A DNA stretch of 64,000 bases from DAHUYF01 sp035553515 (GTDB taxonomy: Bacteria; Pseudomonadota; Alphaproteobacteria; ATCC43930; CGMCC-115725). The position numbers were made by a program, and so were the translations under genes. This document shows positions 45,700 through 54,156 of this stretch, piece by piece. Position 1 is the stretch's first letter, and each line of letters starts with the position of its first letter. The stretch spans positions 4,234 through 68,233 of the forward strand of contig DATNDG010000002.1 in the NCBI GenBank assembly GCA_035553515.1, given 5' to 3'. The notes under the pieces were generated by a model. That model saw only the letters and a list, made by a program, of their open reading frames with translations. It ran no database searches and was not told the DNA's origin.

Positions 45700-47604
45700 A
45701 TGCGGCTTGTCCTGATGGTGCTCGCGATCATCTTCGGCCTTTCCGGCGCGGCAGCGGCCCAGGGCTGGCCCGATTATGGCGGCGACCCCGGCGGAATGCG
45801 CTATTCCGCCGCCCGGCAGATCACCCGCGACAATGTCGGCAAGCTCACCCTCGCCTGGACCTATCACACCGGCGAAGCGGCGCGGCGGGGTGCTGCGTTC
45901 CAGCACAGCTCTTTCGAGGGAACGCCGGTGCTTGCCGACGGCAAGCTCGTCCTCTGCACCCCTTTCGACCGCGTGGTCGCGCTCGATCCTGCAACCGGGC
46001 GCGAGATCTGGGTATTCGATCCCGCGCTCCCCGCCGACTTCAGGCCGGGGAACGGCTTCGTCTGCCGCGGCATCGCGATCTGGCGCGATCCGGTCGCCGC
46101 GGCTAATTCCGCCTGTGCCACGCGGGTCTTCCTCGGCACCAATGATTCGCGTCTCATCGCCCTCGACCTGGCCACCGGCCGGCGCTGCACGGGCTTCGGC
46201 AAAGATGGCGAGGTCGCGCTGCCGCCCGACATCGCGCCCCGCTATCCCGGCGAGCTGCAGATCGACTCCGCGCCGGTGCTGGTCAACGACACGCTGATCG
46301 TCGGCTCGGCCGTCGACGACATGTCGCGCGAGCGCGCGCCGAGCGGCACGGTGCACGCCTTCGACGCGCGCAGCGGCGCGCCGCGCTGGAGCTTCGATCC
46401 GGTGCCGCGCCGCGCTGGCGATCCTGCCGCCGCGTCCTGGTCGGATGCGAGCTATCTGCGCAATGCCGGCGGCGGCGCCTGGGCGCCGATCTCGGTCGAT
46501 GCGGCGCGCGACCTGGTGTTCCTGCCGACGGCGGGACCGACGGCCTCCTTCTATGGCGGCGGGCGCCCGGGCAACGATCTCTATACCTCCTCGGTCGTCG
46601 CCTTGCGCGGCGCGACCGGCGCCGTGGTGTGGCATTTTCAGACGACGCATCACGACATCTGGGATGAGGATGTGGCGGCGCAGCCGAGCCTGGTCACGAT
46701 CCATCGCGACGGTCGCGCCATCGACGCGGTGGTGGTCGCCACCAAGACAGGCTTCGTCTTCGTGCTCGACCGCGACACCGGCAAGCCGCTCTTCCCGGTG
46801 GAGGAGCGGAAATTCCCGGCGAGCGATGTTCCCGGCGAGGTGACATCACCGACCCAGCCGGTGCCTTTGGCGCCGCCGCCGCTCATTCCGCAGCGCCTCA
46901 CCCCGGACGATGCCTGGGGCCTCTTCTATTTCGACAAGCTCGCCTGCCGCCACCGGCTCGAGGCGCTCGACACGCGCGGCCTCTACACACCGCCGAGCCT
47001 CAAGGGCACCGTGCTCTTCCCCTTCAGCGGCGGCGGCGCCAATTGGGGCGGCGGCGCGGTCGATCCGGCACGCGGTCTCTTCGTCATCAACATGATGCGC
47101 CTTGCGCATGCGGTGCGCCTGGTGCCGCGCGCGGACGAGGCGGCTGCGCGCGCCGCCTCGCCGAAGGTCGAAATTGGTGCGGCGCTCGGCACGCCTTACG
47201 CAGCAAAGCGGGAGCTGCTGACCTCGCCGCTCGGCATCCCGTGCAATGCGCCGCCGTGGAGCGTGCTCTCCGCGGTCGATCTCAATGCGGGCAAGATCCG
47301 GTGGCAGGTGCCGCTGGGCTCGATGGCGCTGGGCTTTATCCACGGCGTGCCCGGCATCGGCGGCCCGATCGTCACCGCGGGCGGCCTCGTCTTCATCGGC
47401 GCGACCATGGATCACCGGCTGCACGCCTTCGACATCGATACCGGCAAGGAGCTGTGGCAGGCGAAGCTGCCGTACGGTGGCCAGGCGACGCCGATGACCT
47501 ATGTCGCCGGCGGCCGCCAGTTCGTCGTCATTGCCGCCGGCGGCCAATTCCGCATGGACACGCCGCTGGGCGACGCCGTGGTCGCTTACGCCCTGCCGCC
47601 GTGA
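45700..47604 (+). CDS. PQQ-dependent quinoprotein dehydrogenase (membrane glucose dehydrogenase-like, no membrane anchor)
   Basis: 634 residues. Signal peptide MRLVLMVLAIIFGLSGAAAA precedes an eight-bladed propeller (GWPDYGGDPGGMRYSAARQI, VALDPATGREIWVFDP, WHFQTTHHDIWDEDVAAQPS, VVVATKTGFVFVLDRDTGKP). The WHFQ-HHDxWDxD segment and the catalytic Lys region match the mGDH type, but the five N-terminal helices of E. coli mGDH are absent, so the protein should be periplasmic. No pqq biosynthesis gene is in the window. ATG 45700 is chosen because it starts the signal peptide and follows GAGGGGGGA. Confidence 0.88.
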   Translation: MRLVLMVLAIIFGLSGAAAAQGWPDYGGDPGGMRYSAARQITRDNVGKLTLAWTYHTGEAARRGAAFQHSSFEGTPVLADGKLVLCTPFDRVVALDPATGREIWVFDPALPADFRPGNGFVCRGIAIWRDPVAAANSACATRVFLGTNDSRLIALDLATGRRCTGFGKDGEVALPPDIAPRYPGELQIDSAPVLVNDTLIVGSAVDDMSRERAPSGTVHAFDARSGAPRWSFDPVPRRAGDPAAASWSDASYLRNAGGGAWAPISVDAARDLVFLPTAGPTASFYGGGRPGNDLYTSSVVALRGATGAVVWHFQTTHHDIWDEDVAAQPSLVTIHRDGRAIDAVVVATKTGFVFVLDRDTGKPLFPVEERKFPASDVPGEVTSPTQPVPLAPPPLIPQRLTPDDAWGLFYFDKLACRHRLEALDTRGLYTPPSLKGTVLFPFSGGGANWGGGAVDPARGLFVINMMRLAHAVRLVPRADEAAARAASPKVEIGAALGTPYAAKRELLTSPLGIPCNAPPWSVLSAVDLNAGKIRWQVPLGSMALGFIHGVPGIGGPIVTAGGLVFIGATMDHRLHAFDIDTGKELWQAKLPYGGQATPMTYVAGGRQFVVIAAGGQFRMDTPLGDAVVAYALPP

Positions 47605-47610
47605 GCGCCG

Positions 47611-49086
47611 TCAGCTCTTGGGGCGCATCGTCGGGAAGGCGATGACGTCGCGGATCGAGGGGCTGTCGGTCAGCAGCATCACCAGACGGTCGATGCCGAT
47701 GCCGAGCCCGCCGGCCGGCGGCATGCCGTATTCGAGAGCGGTGACGTAATCGGCATCGAGGCGCTGCGCCTCCTCGTCGCCCTTTTCGCGCTCGGCCATC
47801 TGCGCCTCGAAGCGCTGCTGCTGATCGAGGGGATCGTTGATCTCGGAGAAGGCGTTCGCCACCTCCCAGCCATTGATATAGGTCTCGAAGCGCTCGGTAA
47901 GCCGCGGATCGTTCCGATCCGCCTTGGCGAGCGGCGAGATCTCGCGCGGGAAGCCGGTGACGTGGATCGGCTGGATGAGCTTGTCCTCGACGCGCGCCGC
48001 GAACACCGCCTCGAGCGCGCGGCCCCAGCCGGCGCTGTCGGGGATATCGGCATGCTCGCGCCGCGCCGCGGCGCGTGCATCCTCGTCGGCGCTGATCGTC
48101 AGGAAGTCGATGCCGGTCTCGCGCTTCACCAGCGCCGCCATGCTCTCGTGCGGCCAGGCTCCGCCGAGCTCGATCTCGTGCGTGCCGTAGTGGATGCGCG
48201 TGCCGCCCAGCACCTCGCGCGCGATCTCAGCGACCAGCGTCTCGGTGAGCGACATCATCGCCTTGTAGTCGACATAGGCCTGATAGAGCTCGAGCGAGGT
48301 GAATTCCGGGTTGTGCCGCGGCGAGATCCCCTCGTTGCGGAAATTGCGGTTGATCTCGAAAAGCTTGTCCGAGAGCCCGCCGACCAGCAGGCGCTTCAGA
48401 TGGAGCTCCGGCGCGATGCGCAGATAGAGCTCCATGTCGAGCGTGTTGTGGTGCGTGACGAAGGGTTTGGCCGTGGCGCCGCCGGGAATGACGTGCAGCA
48501 TCGGCGTCTCGACCTCGAGGAATCCCTGGTCGATGAGGAGCCGCCGCATCGTGGCGATGATGCGCGAGCGCCGGCGCAGCACCTCGCGGCTTTCCTCGTT
48601 CACGATCAGGTCGAGGTAGCGCTGGCGGTAGCGGGTCTCGAGATCGGCGAGGCCGTGATACTTCTCGGGCAGCGGCAGCAGCGCTTTCGCCAGCACGGCG
48701 AGGCGCGTCGCATTCACCGTGAGCTCGCCGCGCCGCGTCCGCCGCACGATGCCGTCGACGCCGATGAAGTCGCCGAGATCGAGCTGGTCGAGCAGCGCGC
48801 TGGCGCTCTCGCCGAGCGCCTTGCGGTCGCTGAACACCTGGATCTTGCCCGAGGCGTCGTGGAGGTCGATGAACATGCCGCTGTTGCGGATGGCGCGGAT
48901 GCGCCCGGCGATGCTGATGCGGTCCTCGGTGACGGTATCGGGCGGCAGTGCGGCATAGCGCTGCTCCAGCGCCTTCGCCTCGGCGCTGCGCGGCCATTCA
49001 TAGGGATAGGGATCGATGCCCAGCGCCTTGAGCTGCGCGAGCTTCTTCAGCCGCGCGCTGCGGAATTCGTTTTCCTCTTCTGACAT
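47611..49086 (-). CDS. lysS: Lysyl-tRNA synthetase, class II
   Basis: 491 residues, standard length. The OB-fold anticodon domain (ISIAGRIRAIRNSGMFIDLH) precedes the catalytic core: motif 1 FLEVETPMLHVIPGGATAKP, motif 2 NRNFRNEGISPRHNPEFTSL, motif 3 GLGIGIDRLVMLLTDSPSIR. ATG 49086 gives MSEEENEFRSARLKKLAQLK, the usual opening; the frame extends 18 codons upstream without support. Convergent with the PQQ gene. Confidence 0.96.
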   Translation of the reverse strand: MSEEENEFRSARLKKLAQLKALGIDPYPYEWPRSAEAKALEQRYAALPPDTVTEDRISIAGRIRAIRNSGMFIDLHDASGKIQVFSDRKALGESASALLDQLDLGDFIGVDGIVRRTRRGELTVNATRLAVLAKALLPLPEKYHGLADLETRYRQRYLDLIVNEESREVLRRRSRIIATMRRLLIDQGFLEVETPMLHVIPGGATAKPFVTHHNTLDMELYLRIAPELHLKRLLVGGLSDKLFEINRNFRNEGISPRHNPEFTSLELYQAYVDYKAMMSLTETLVAEIAREVLGGTRIHYGTHEIELGGAWPHESMAALVKRETGIDFLTISADEDARAAARREHADIPDSAGWGRALEAVFAARVEDKLIQPIHVTGFPREISPLAKADRNDPRLTERFETYINGWEVANAFSEINDPLDQQQRFEAQMAEREKGDEEAQRLDADYVTALEYGMPPAGGLGIGIDRLVMLLTDSPSIRDVIAFPTMRPKS

Positions 49087-49151
49087 ACCCGCTCCGTCGC
49101 CGAGACGCGCCTGTTGTAGTGCTTTGCCCACAAAGCGCAACCGCGGCCCGT

Positions 49152-49239
49152 TTAACGCGGAGGACGCAAAGGTTCCGCTGAGGACGCAGGCGTCGTTCCC
49201 GCTGCGCCCTCTGTGCGACCTCGGCGTCCTCTGCGTTAA
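49152..49239. repeat. Inverted repeat element upstream of the SAM-II-controlled operon
   Basis: Left arm TTAACGCGGAGGACGC (49152-49167) and right arm GCGTCCTCTGCGTTAA (49224-49239) are inverted copies with one mismatch; the inside repeats GAGGACGC and CCTCTG motifs. It resembles the CGCAGAG-type intergenic repeats of many bacteria. Together with 49240-49445 it fills the 359-base gap between lysS and the ABC operon. Confidence 0.6.
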
Positions 49240-49269
49240 TAACCATATTTATTTGTTGATAGCGTCCTA

Positions 49270-49298
49270 TTGACGGCAGAAGATAGGTAGTATAGGTT
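49270..49298 (+). promoter_or_regulatory. Sigma-70-type promoter of the SAM-II leader
   Basis: -35 TTGACG at 49270-49275, 17-base spacer, -10 candidate TAGGTT at 49293-49298. Transcription would begin near 49305, exactly at the first stem of the riboswitch. The -10 is poor, but position and spacing fit. Confidence 0.5.
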
Positions 49299-49305
49299 TC
49301 GCTTC

Positions 49306-49361
49306 AGCGCCGATTTGAGCTTCAGCTTGCGGGCGCTTTAGAAATGCGGCTAAAGCGAGGG
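49306..49361 (+). promoter_or_regulatory. SAM-II (SAM_alpha) riboswitch aptamer
   Basis: S-adenosylmethionine-binding pseudoknot. P1 is AGCGCC (49306-49311) with GGCGCT (49332-49337), a perfect six-pair stem. The loop holds the conserved GATTTGA (49312-49318) and TTGC (49327-49330). After P1 comes AAATGCGGCTAAAGCGAGGG (49342-49361), which fits the conserved AAATG-xx-GCTAAA-xx-GGG tail that forms the pseudoknot. Order, spacing and identity of all conserved blocks agree with SAM-II. It lies 85 bases before the binding-protein gene of a NitT/TauT-type ABC transporter and should repress it when SAM is plentiful. Confidence 0.82.
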
Positions 49362-49367
49362 CGTGAT

Positions 49368-49399
49368 CCGCCCAGCGACGGCTGCGGCGGGTTTTTTTT
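49368..49399 (+). terminator. Riboswitch-linked intrinsic terminator
   Basis: CCGCC (49368-49372) pairs with GGCGG (49386-49390), with an inner AGC/GCT extension and GACG loop, followed by eight T residues at 49392-49399. It lies seven bases after the aptamer and 46 bases before the first gene. The aptamer's last bases GGGCG (49359-49363) can instead pair with CGCCC (49369-49373), which would prevent the hairpin. Confidence 0.7.
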
Positions 49400-49445
49400 C
49401 GGCCTGATCCCGCCCGGGCGATGAACGGCTCAGGAGTTCGGGACC

Positions 49446-50444
49446 ATGCCTAATCTCGTTTCGCGCCTAGCGCGCGTGCTGCTCGGAATGGCGCTGCTGG
49501 CGCTGGCGGCAACGCCGTCGCTCGCCGCCGACAAGCTCACCACCGTACGCATCGACTGGGCCTATTACAGCCCGGTGAGCCTCGTGCTGCGCGACAAGGG
49601 GTGGATGGATCAGGAATTCGCCAAGGACGGCATCAAGGTGCAATGGGTGCTGAGCCTCGGCAGCAACAAGGCGCTCGAGTTCCTCAACGGCAGCAGCGTC
49701 GATTTCGGCTCCTCCGCCGGCGCCGCGGCGCTGATGGCCAAGGCGAATGGCGTGCCGATCAAATCCGTCTACGTCTTCGACAAGCCGGAATGGACGGCGC
49801 TGGTCACGCTCAAGAACTCGCCCATCCACACCGTCGAGGATCTCCGCGGCAAGCGCATCGCCGTCACCCGCGGCACCGATCCGCACATCTTCCTGCTGCG
49901 GGCACTGGCGCTCCATCACATGAAGTCGTCCGATGTGAAGATGGTGCTGCTGCAGCATCCCGATGGCCGCGTCGCGCTCGAGCGCGGCGACGTCGATGCC
50001 TGGGCGGGGCTCGATCCCTACATGGCCGAAACGGAGCTCGAGAAGGGCTCGCGGCTCTTCTTCCGCAATCCCGACCTCAACACCTATGGCTTCCTCAGCA
50101 CGCGCGAGGCCTTTGCCGCCGCGCACCCCGACATCGTCGAGCGCGTCCTCACCGTCTATGAGAAGGCGCGCAAATGGTCGCTCGCCCATCCGGCCGAGCT
50201 GCGCGCGATCGTCGCCAAGGCGGCGCGGCTCGACGACGCGGTCGCCGCCCGGGATCTCGAGCGCAACGATCTCTCGAGCGGCCTCATCGGCAAGACGCAG
50301 CGCGATTGCATTGTCGCCGCCGGCGGCGTGCTGAAGGAGAGCGGCATCATCCCCGCCGACACCGACATCGAGAAGACCGCCGACGCGCTGATCGATCCGC
50401 AATACATCGTGCGCGTCACCAAGCGGCTCGAGGCGAAGCAGTGA
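49446..50444 (+). CDS. NitT/TauT-family ABC transporter substrate-binding protein (SAM-II controlled)
   Basis: 332 residues with a signal peptide (RVLLGMALLALAATPSLA, cleaved before ADK). The mature protein shows VRIDWAYYSPVSLVLRDKGW, GSSVDFGSSAGAAALMAKAN and DLRGKRIAVTRGTDPHIFLL, the pattern of aliphatic-sulfonate/taurine/nitrate-type binding proteins (SsuA/TauA-like). The exact ligand is not readable. Control by a SAM-II riboswitch points to methionine or a sulfur-containing precursor. First gene of a three-gene operon; its TGA overlaps the permease GTG. Confidence 0.88.
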   Translation: MPNLVSRLARVLLGMALLALAATPSLAADKLTTVRIDWAYYSPVSLVLRDKGWMDQEFAKDGIKVQWVLSLGSNKALEFLNGSSVDFGSSAGAAALMAKANGVPIKSVYVFDKPEWTALVTLKNSPIHTVEDLRGKRIAVTRGTDPHIFLLRALALHHMKSSDVKMVLLQHPDGRVALERGDVDAWAGLDPYMAETELEKGSRLFFRNPDLNTYGFLSTREAFAAAHPDIVERVLTVYEKARKWSLAHPAELRAIVAKAARLDDAVAARDLERNDLSSGLIGKTQRDCIVAAGGVLKESGIIPADTDIEKTADALIDPQYIVRVTKRLEAKQ

Positions 50445-51283
50445 CCAAGCGCTTCACCCGTGCCGGCCGCGCCGCCTTGGGCGGCGGCGCGGTCGGCCTG
50501 GTGCTGCCGGCGCTGCTGCTGGCGCTCTGGGAGGCGCTGTGCCGTCTCGGCATCGCGCCGCCCAACCTGCTGCCGGCGCCGACGGCGGTGCTGCGCTCGC
50601 TGCGCGATCTCTGGCTGGCGGGCGAGTTGTGGGGGCATATCGAGATCACGCTACTGCGCGTGCTGCTGGGCTTCCTGCTCGGCACGGCGGTGGCCACCGT
50701 GCTCGGTGCGCTCACCGGATATTCGCCGCTCTGGCGCCGGATCCTCGATCCGACCCTGCAGGCGCTGCGCAGCATCCCGTCGATTGCCTGGGTTCCGATC
50801 TTCGTGCTCTGGCTCGGCATCTTCGAGGCGTCGAAGATCACGCTCATCGCGGTCGGCGCCTTCTTCCCGGTCTATCTCCAGACCATGGCCGGGATCCAGC
50901 AGGTCGACCGCAAACTGGTGGAGGTGGCGCGCATCCACGGCTATGGCGGCGCGGCTCTGGTGCGGCGGGTGCTGCTGCCGGCGACGCTGCCGGCCTATTT
51001 CATCGGCTTGCGCGCCGGGCTCGGCCTCGCCTGGATGTTCGTCGTCGCCGCCGAGCTCATGGGCGCGAGCGAGGGGCTGGGCTTCCTGCTGCTCGACGGG
51101 CAGCAGACCGGCCGTCCCGCCAACATCCTTGCCGCCATCCTGCTCTTCGCCATCTTCGGCAAGGCGAGCGACCTGGCGCTCGTTGCGCTCGGCCGGCGCT
51201 TCGTCGCCTGGCAGGACAGCTTCCAGAACGCCGCAGAGAAGAAAGCCCATGCTGCAGATCAGGCACGTCTCCAAGAGGTTTGA
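50441..51283 (+). CDS. NitT/TauT-family ABC transporter permease
   Basis: 280 residues, SsuC/TauC-like. Landmarks: PPNLLPAPTAVLRSLRDLWL, LDPTLQALRSIPSIAWVPIF, the EAA loop VARIHGYGGAALVRRVLLPA and LGLAWMFVVAAELMGASEGL. The start is GTG at 50441 overlapping the binding-protein stop as GTGA; an open frame further upstream is a shadow of the preceding gene. Its 3' end overlaps the ATPase gene by 35 bases. Confidence 0.9.
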   Translation: MTKRFTRAGRAALGGGAVGLVLPALLLALWEALCRLGIAPPNLLPAPTAVLRSLRDLWLAGELWGHIEITLLRVLLGFLLGTAVATVLGALTGYSPLWRRILDPTLQALRSIPSIAWVPIFVLWLGIFEASKITLIAVGAFFPVYLQTMAGIQQVDRKLVEVARIHGYGGAALVRRVLLPATLPAYFIGLRAGLGLAWMFVVAAELMGASEGLGFLLLDGQQTGRPANILAAILLFAIFGKASDLALVALGRRFVAWQDSFQNAAEKKAHAADQARLQEV

Positions 51284-52007
51284 CGGCTTCGCGGCGCTTG
51301 CCGAGATCGATCTCCCCGTCGATCGCGGCGAGATCGTCGGCATCGTCGGCACCAGCGGCTGCGGCAAGAGCACGCTGCTGCGCATCGTCGGCGGGCTGGA
51401 ACAGGCCTCCTCGGGCAGTGTCGTGCTCGATGGCGTCGCAGTCTCGGGGCCGCGGCCGGAAGTCGGCCTGGTCTTCCAGGAGCCGCGCCTCATGCCCTGG
51501 CTCACCGTGCGCGAGAATGTCGAGTTCGCGCTGGCGAAGCGCCCGCGCGAGCAGCGGCGGCCGCTCGCCGATGCGGCGCTGGCCCGCGTCGGGCTCGGCG
51601 CCTTCGCCGAGGCGCTGCCGCAGCAGCTCTCCGGCGGCATGGCGCAGCGCGCCTCGATCGCCCGCGCGCTGGTGGCGCGGCCGCAGGTGCTGCTGCTCGA
51701 CGAGCCGTTCAGCGCGCTCGACGCCTTCACCCGCTTCAGTCTGCAGGATCATCTGCTCGATATCTGGCGAGCCGAGCAGCCGACCATGCTGTTCGTGACG
51801 CACGACATCGAGGAGGCGCTGGTGCTGAGCGACCGGGTCGTCGTCATGCGCGCCAAGCCCGGCCGCATCCACGCGCAATACCGGATCGACCTGCCGCGGC
51901 CACGGCGCCGCACCGAGGCGCGGCTGCAGCATTGGAAGGAGCGCATCCTCGAGGACCTCGACCTCGCCGTCAAAGGCGGCGACGCCGAGCCCGAATTCGC
52001 GATCTAG
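51249..52007 (+). CDS. NitT/TauT-family ABC transporter ATP-binding protein
   Basis: 252 residues, SsuB/TauB-like. Walker A GTSGCGKSTLL near residue 36, Q-loop FQEPRLMPWLTVRENVEFAL, signature LSGGMAQRASIARALV, Walker B VLLLDEPFSALD, H-loop VTHDIEEALVL. The ATG at 51249 lies inside the permease gene (35-base overlap), so translation is probably coupled. The open frame running back to 50460 is the permease read in another frame. Confidence 0.92.
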   Translation: MLQIRHVSKRFDGFAALAEIDLPVDRGEIVGIVGTSGCGKSTLLRIVGGLEQASSGSVVLDGVAVSGPRPEVGLVFQEPRLMPWLTVRENVEFALAKRPREQRRPLADAALARVGLGAFAEALPQQLSGGMAQRASIARALVARPQVLLLDEPFSALDAFTRFSLQDHLLDIWRAEQPTMLFVTHDIEEALVLSDRVVVMRAKPGRIHAQYRIDLPRPRRRTEARLQHWKERILEDLDLAVKGGDAEPEFAI

Positions 52008-52023
52008 TGGAGACGCTCGCGCC

Positions 52024-52188
52024 TCAGAGCGCGGCGGAGATCGGTCCGAAGAAGTTCGCCGCGATGGTCTGGCCCATGGCCAGGCAGGCGCCCACGATGA
52101 TGATCGAGATCAGCGCCGCGATGAGCGCGTATTCGATCGCCGTGGCTCCATCCTCCTCGTCTCGCCAGGCTTCGAGCAGGAACGACAT
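52024..52188 (-). CDS. Flp/Fap-type pilin, 54 aa
   Basis: Type IVb Flp pilin precursor. It reads MSFLLEAWRDEEDGATAIEY followed by ALIAALISIIIVGACLAMGQ and a short tail ending SAAL. The prepilin-peptidase site is after Gly14 (DG/ATAIEY, with the conserved Glu and Tyr), then one hydrophobic helix. It is related to, but distinct from, the two pilins at 54.4-54.9 kb. No tad secretion genes are in the window. Convergent with the ABC ATPase gene, 16 bases apart. Confidence 0.85.
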   Translation of the reverse strand: MSFLLEAWRDEEDGATAIEYALIAALISIIIVGACLAMGQTIAANFFGPISAAL

Positions 52189-52319
52189 CAGGCCCTCCGA
52201 ATTCGCCTGCGCGGCAGACTATGCGATCAGCCTCGGCAACGCTCGTCCAATTGATGAGCGTTTGGCCGAAATCGCGGACATCCTCACGCCCGCATGCAAG
52301 GCCCTGATTTGCCGGCAAT

Positions 52320-53360
52320 GTGCGCGGCATTTTCGCGGTTCTTTGCAGTACTGATCGCATTAAGCCGCTCTTAAGCGCAGAGCCTCTATCGCTGCTGGGC
52401 GAAACCCAATGGCCCGACAGCGAACGGCGCAGCATCGTGACAAGAATCAGACGAGATCGGCGCTTCCTTGGTACGTCAGCCGTCGCCGGCTGGGACATCG
52501 CGACCATGTGGTACGTCATTGCCGGGATTGGCGCCCTCGATGCCATGTGGGTGCGTGCGGCGAAGATCGAGATGGATATCCGATCGCTGCTCCTCGCTGT
52601 CGCTGCCGTTGCCGTCCTGTCCGCCGCCGCTTGGGGCTATCGCCTGCGTGCGCCGCGCCTTGCCGACCTTGCATCGGCTGGTGCGACGACAATCGCTTAT
52701 TCGGTCGTCGGCGGAATATCCAGCTACCTGGTGGTGACCTGGAAATTCCCCTTCGCCGATGCCGACTACGCCGCCATCGACCACGCGCTCGGCCTCGACT
52801 GGCAGCACTGGTACGCGCTGGTGAACGCGCAGCCGCTCCTGAGCTGGCTGTTCTCGGCGGCCTACCAGAGCGCCGGGATGGAGATCTTTCTCGGGCTTAT
52901 TCTTCTCCCCTTATTCGGGCGGATCGACGTCGTTCGCGAATTCCAGTGGACGGTGATCTTCTCGATCTTCGTCATCATCCCGTTTTCCGGGATCTTTCCT
53001 GCTGTCGGGCCGTGGGTGGTCTATCACATTCCGCGGCCGACGCCGTGGCTTGACCAGGTCCTGGCCATGCGCGCGCACGCCTTCACGCTGACGCTCACCA
53101 CCATGACCGGGATCGTCGTTTGCCCGTCATTCCACACCACGCTCGGGGTCTTGCTGACCTACGCCGCCCGCTTCAAGCGCCCGGTGCTGATCGCCGCGGC
53201 ATTGACCAACGGGCTGATGATCTTGGCCGTCCCAAGCGAAGGCAGCCATTACTTCGTTGACGTGCTGGCCGGCGGCCTGGTCGCTCTCGGCGCCATTCTG
53301 CTGACGCGCTTCCAATGGTCGCCCTCTGTGGCAGAGCAGTCCTTGTTCGCGGGCAGGTGA
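52320..53360 (+). CDS. PAP2-superfamily membrane phosphatase
   Basis: 346 residues with about six hydrophobic helices. The catalytic elements are CPSFHTTLGVLLTY (the His of the SxH motif) and SEGSHYFVDVLAGGLVAL (the His/Asp of SRxxxxxHxxxD-type motif 3), as in the inositolphosphorylceramide-synthase-like PAP2 group. It should act on a lipid phosphate or head group at the outer face of the membrane. The N-terminus is uncertain; ATG 52506 would start at MWYVIAGIG and is a plausible alternative. Confidence 0.8.
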   Translation: MRGIFAVLCSTDRIKPLLSAEPLSLLGETQWPDSERRSIVTRIRRDRRFLGTSAVAGWDIATMWYVIAGIGALDAMWVRAAKIEMDIRSLLLAVAAVAVLSAAAWGYRLRAPRLADLASAGATTIAYSVVGGISSYLVVTWKFPFADADYAAIDHALGLDWQHWYALVNAQPLLSWLFSAAYQSAGMEIFLGLILLPLFGRIDVVREFQWTVIFSIFVIIPFSGIFPAVGPWVVYHIPRPTPWLDQVLAMRAHAFTLTLTTMTGIVVCPSFHTTLGVLLTYAARFKRPVLIAAALTNGLMILAVPSEGSHYFVDVLAGGLVALGAILLTRFQWSPSVAEQSLFAGR

Positions 53361-53424
53361 CGGGGAGGAGCTGTGCGGGATTTGCATAGGCCCCCGCTGA
53401 GATTCCGGAAAAAAGGAGACATTC

Positions 53425-54156
53425 GTGACGACCCATTCAGAATCGGAAATTTCGCGCGGCGGCGGCGTGGCGCGGGAATGGTGGCTATGGATCGTCGAAG
53501 GTCCCCTTCGAGACTGCGTGACGCGTTCCAGCGGCGCCGCCGCCTTTTTGTTGCTCGCGCTCGCAAGCGTCTCGAGAGGCAACAAGATCCTCGCCGATGC
53601 CGGGCACGGCATCGACGAGCTGGCGGCGGCGAGACTTTTCGCGACATTTTGCCAAACCGCGTTTTATCTGGGATTCGTCTGGTTCACGCTCATCCGCGGA
53701 ACGCCCGTCAAACGCGCCAAGGGCTGGCAGCCGCGGCTTTCGGCGATGATCGGCACATTTCTCTGCCTCGGTTTCGGATTCCTGCCCTTGCGCTCGGATC
53801 TGCCTCTCGGCTGGCATTTTCTGTCGGCGCTTCTCTCGCTCTTCGGCACCGGTCTGGCAGCCTTCGTCGTCCTGCCGCGCCTCGGACGTTCCTTCAGCCT
53901 CGTGCCGGAGGCTCGATCGCTCGTCACCAGCGGGCCCTACCGCATCATTCGCCACCCGCTCTACCTGGTGGAGGAGATGGCGGTTTTCGGGGCATTCATC
54001 GAGGTTGCCTCGACCGCCGCAGCGCTTCTCCTCATCGTGCAGATTTTATTTCAGATTCGTCGGATTTATAACGAAGAGACGCTGCTTTGCGCCGCGTTCC
54101 CCGACTATGCCCGCTACATGGAGTCCAGCGCACGCCTCATTCCCGGCGTCTGGTAA
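53425..54156 (+). CDS. Isoprenylcysteine carboxyl methyltransferase / phospholipid methyltransferase-like membrane protein
   Basis: 243 residues with about five hydrophobic helices. The SAM-binding motif of the ICMT/PEMT superfamily is present as TSGPYRIIRHPLYLVEEMAV followed by FGAFIEVAS, and the terminal YNEETLLCAAFPDYARYMES matches the family E/Y-rich end. The start is GTG at 53425 after AAAGGAG. Bacterial members have unknown substrates; lipid or small-molecule methylation is possible. Next to a PAP2 phosphatase, which suggests a lipid-modifying pair (inference). Confidence 0.8.
   Translation: MTTHSESEISRGGGVAREWWLWIVEGPLRDCVTRSSGAAAFLLLALASVSRGNKILADAGHGIDELAAARLFATFCQTAFYLGFVWFTLIRGTPVKRAKGWQPRLSAMIGTFLCLGFGFLPLRSDLPLGWHFLSALLSLFGTGLAAFVVLPRLGRSFSLVPEARSLVTSGPYRIIRHPLYLVEEMAVFGAFIEVASTAAALLLIVQILFQIRRIYNEETLLCAAFPDYARYMESSARLIPGVW

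Noticed and set aside
49301..49445. TPP or guanidine riboswitch before the binding-protein gene
   Set aside because: The conserved CTGAGA/ACCTGA of TPP and the two ACGR-loop hairpins of guanidine-II are absent, whereas every SAM-II block is present.
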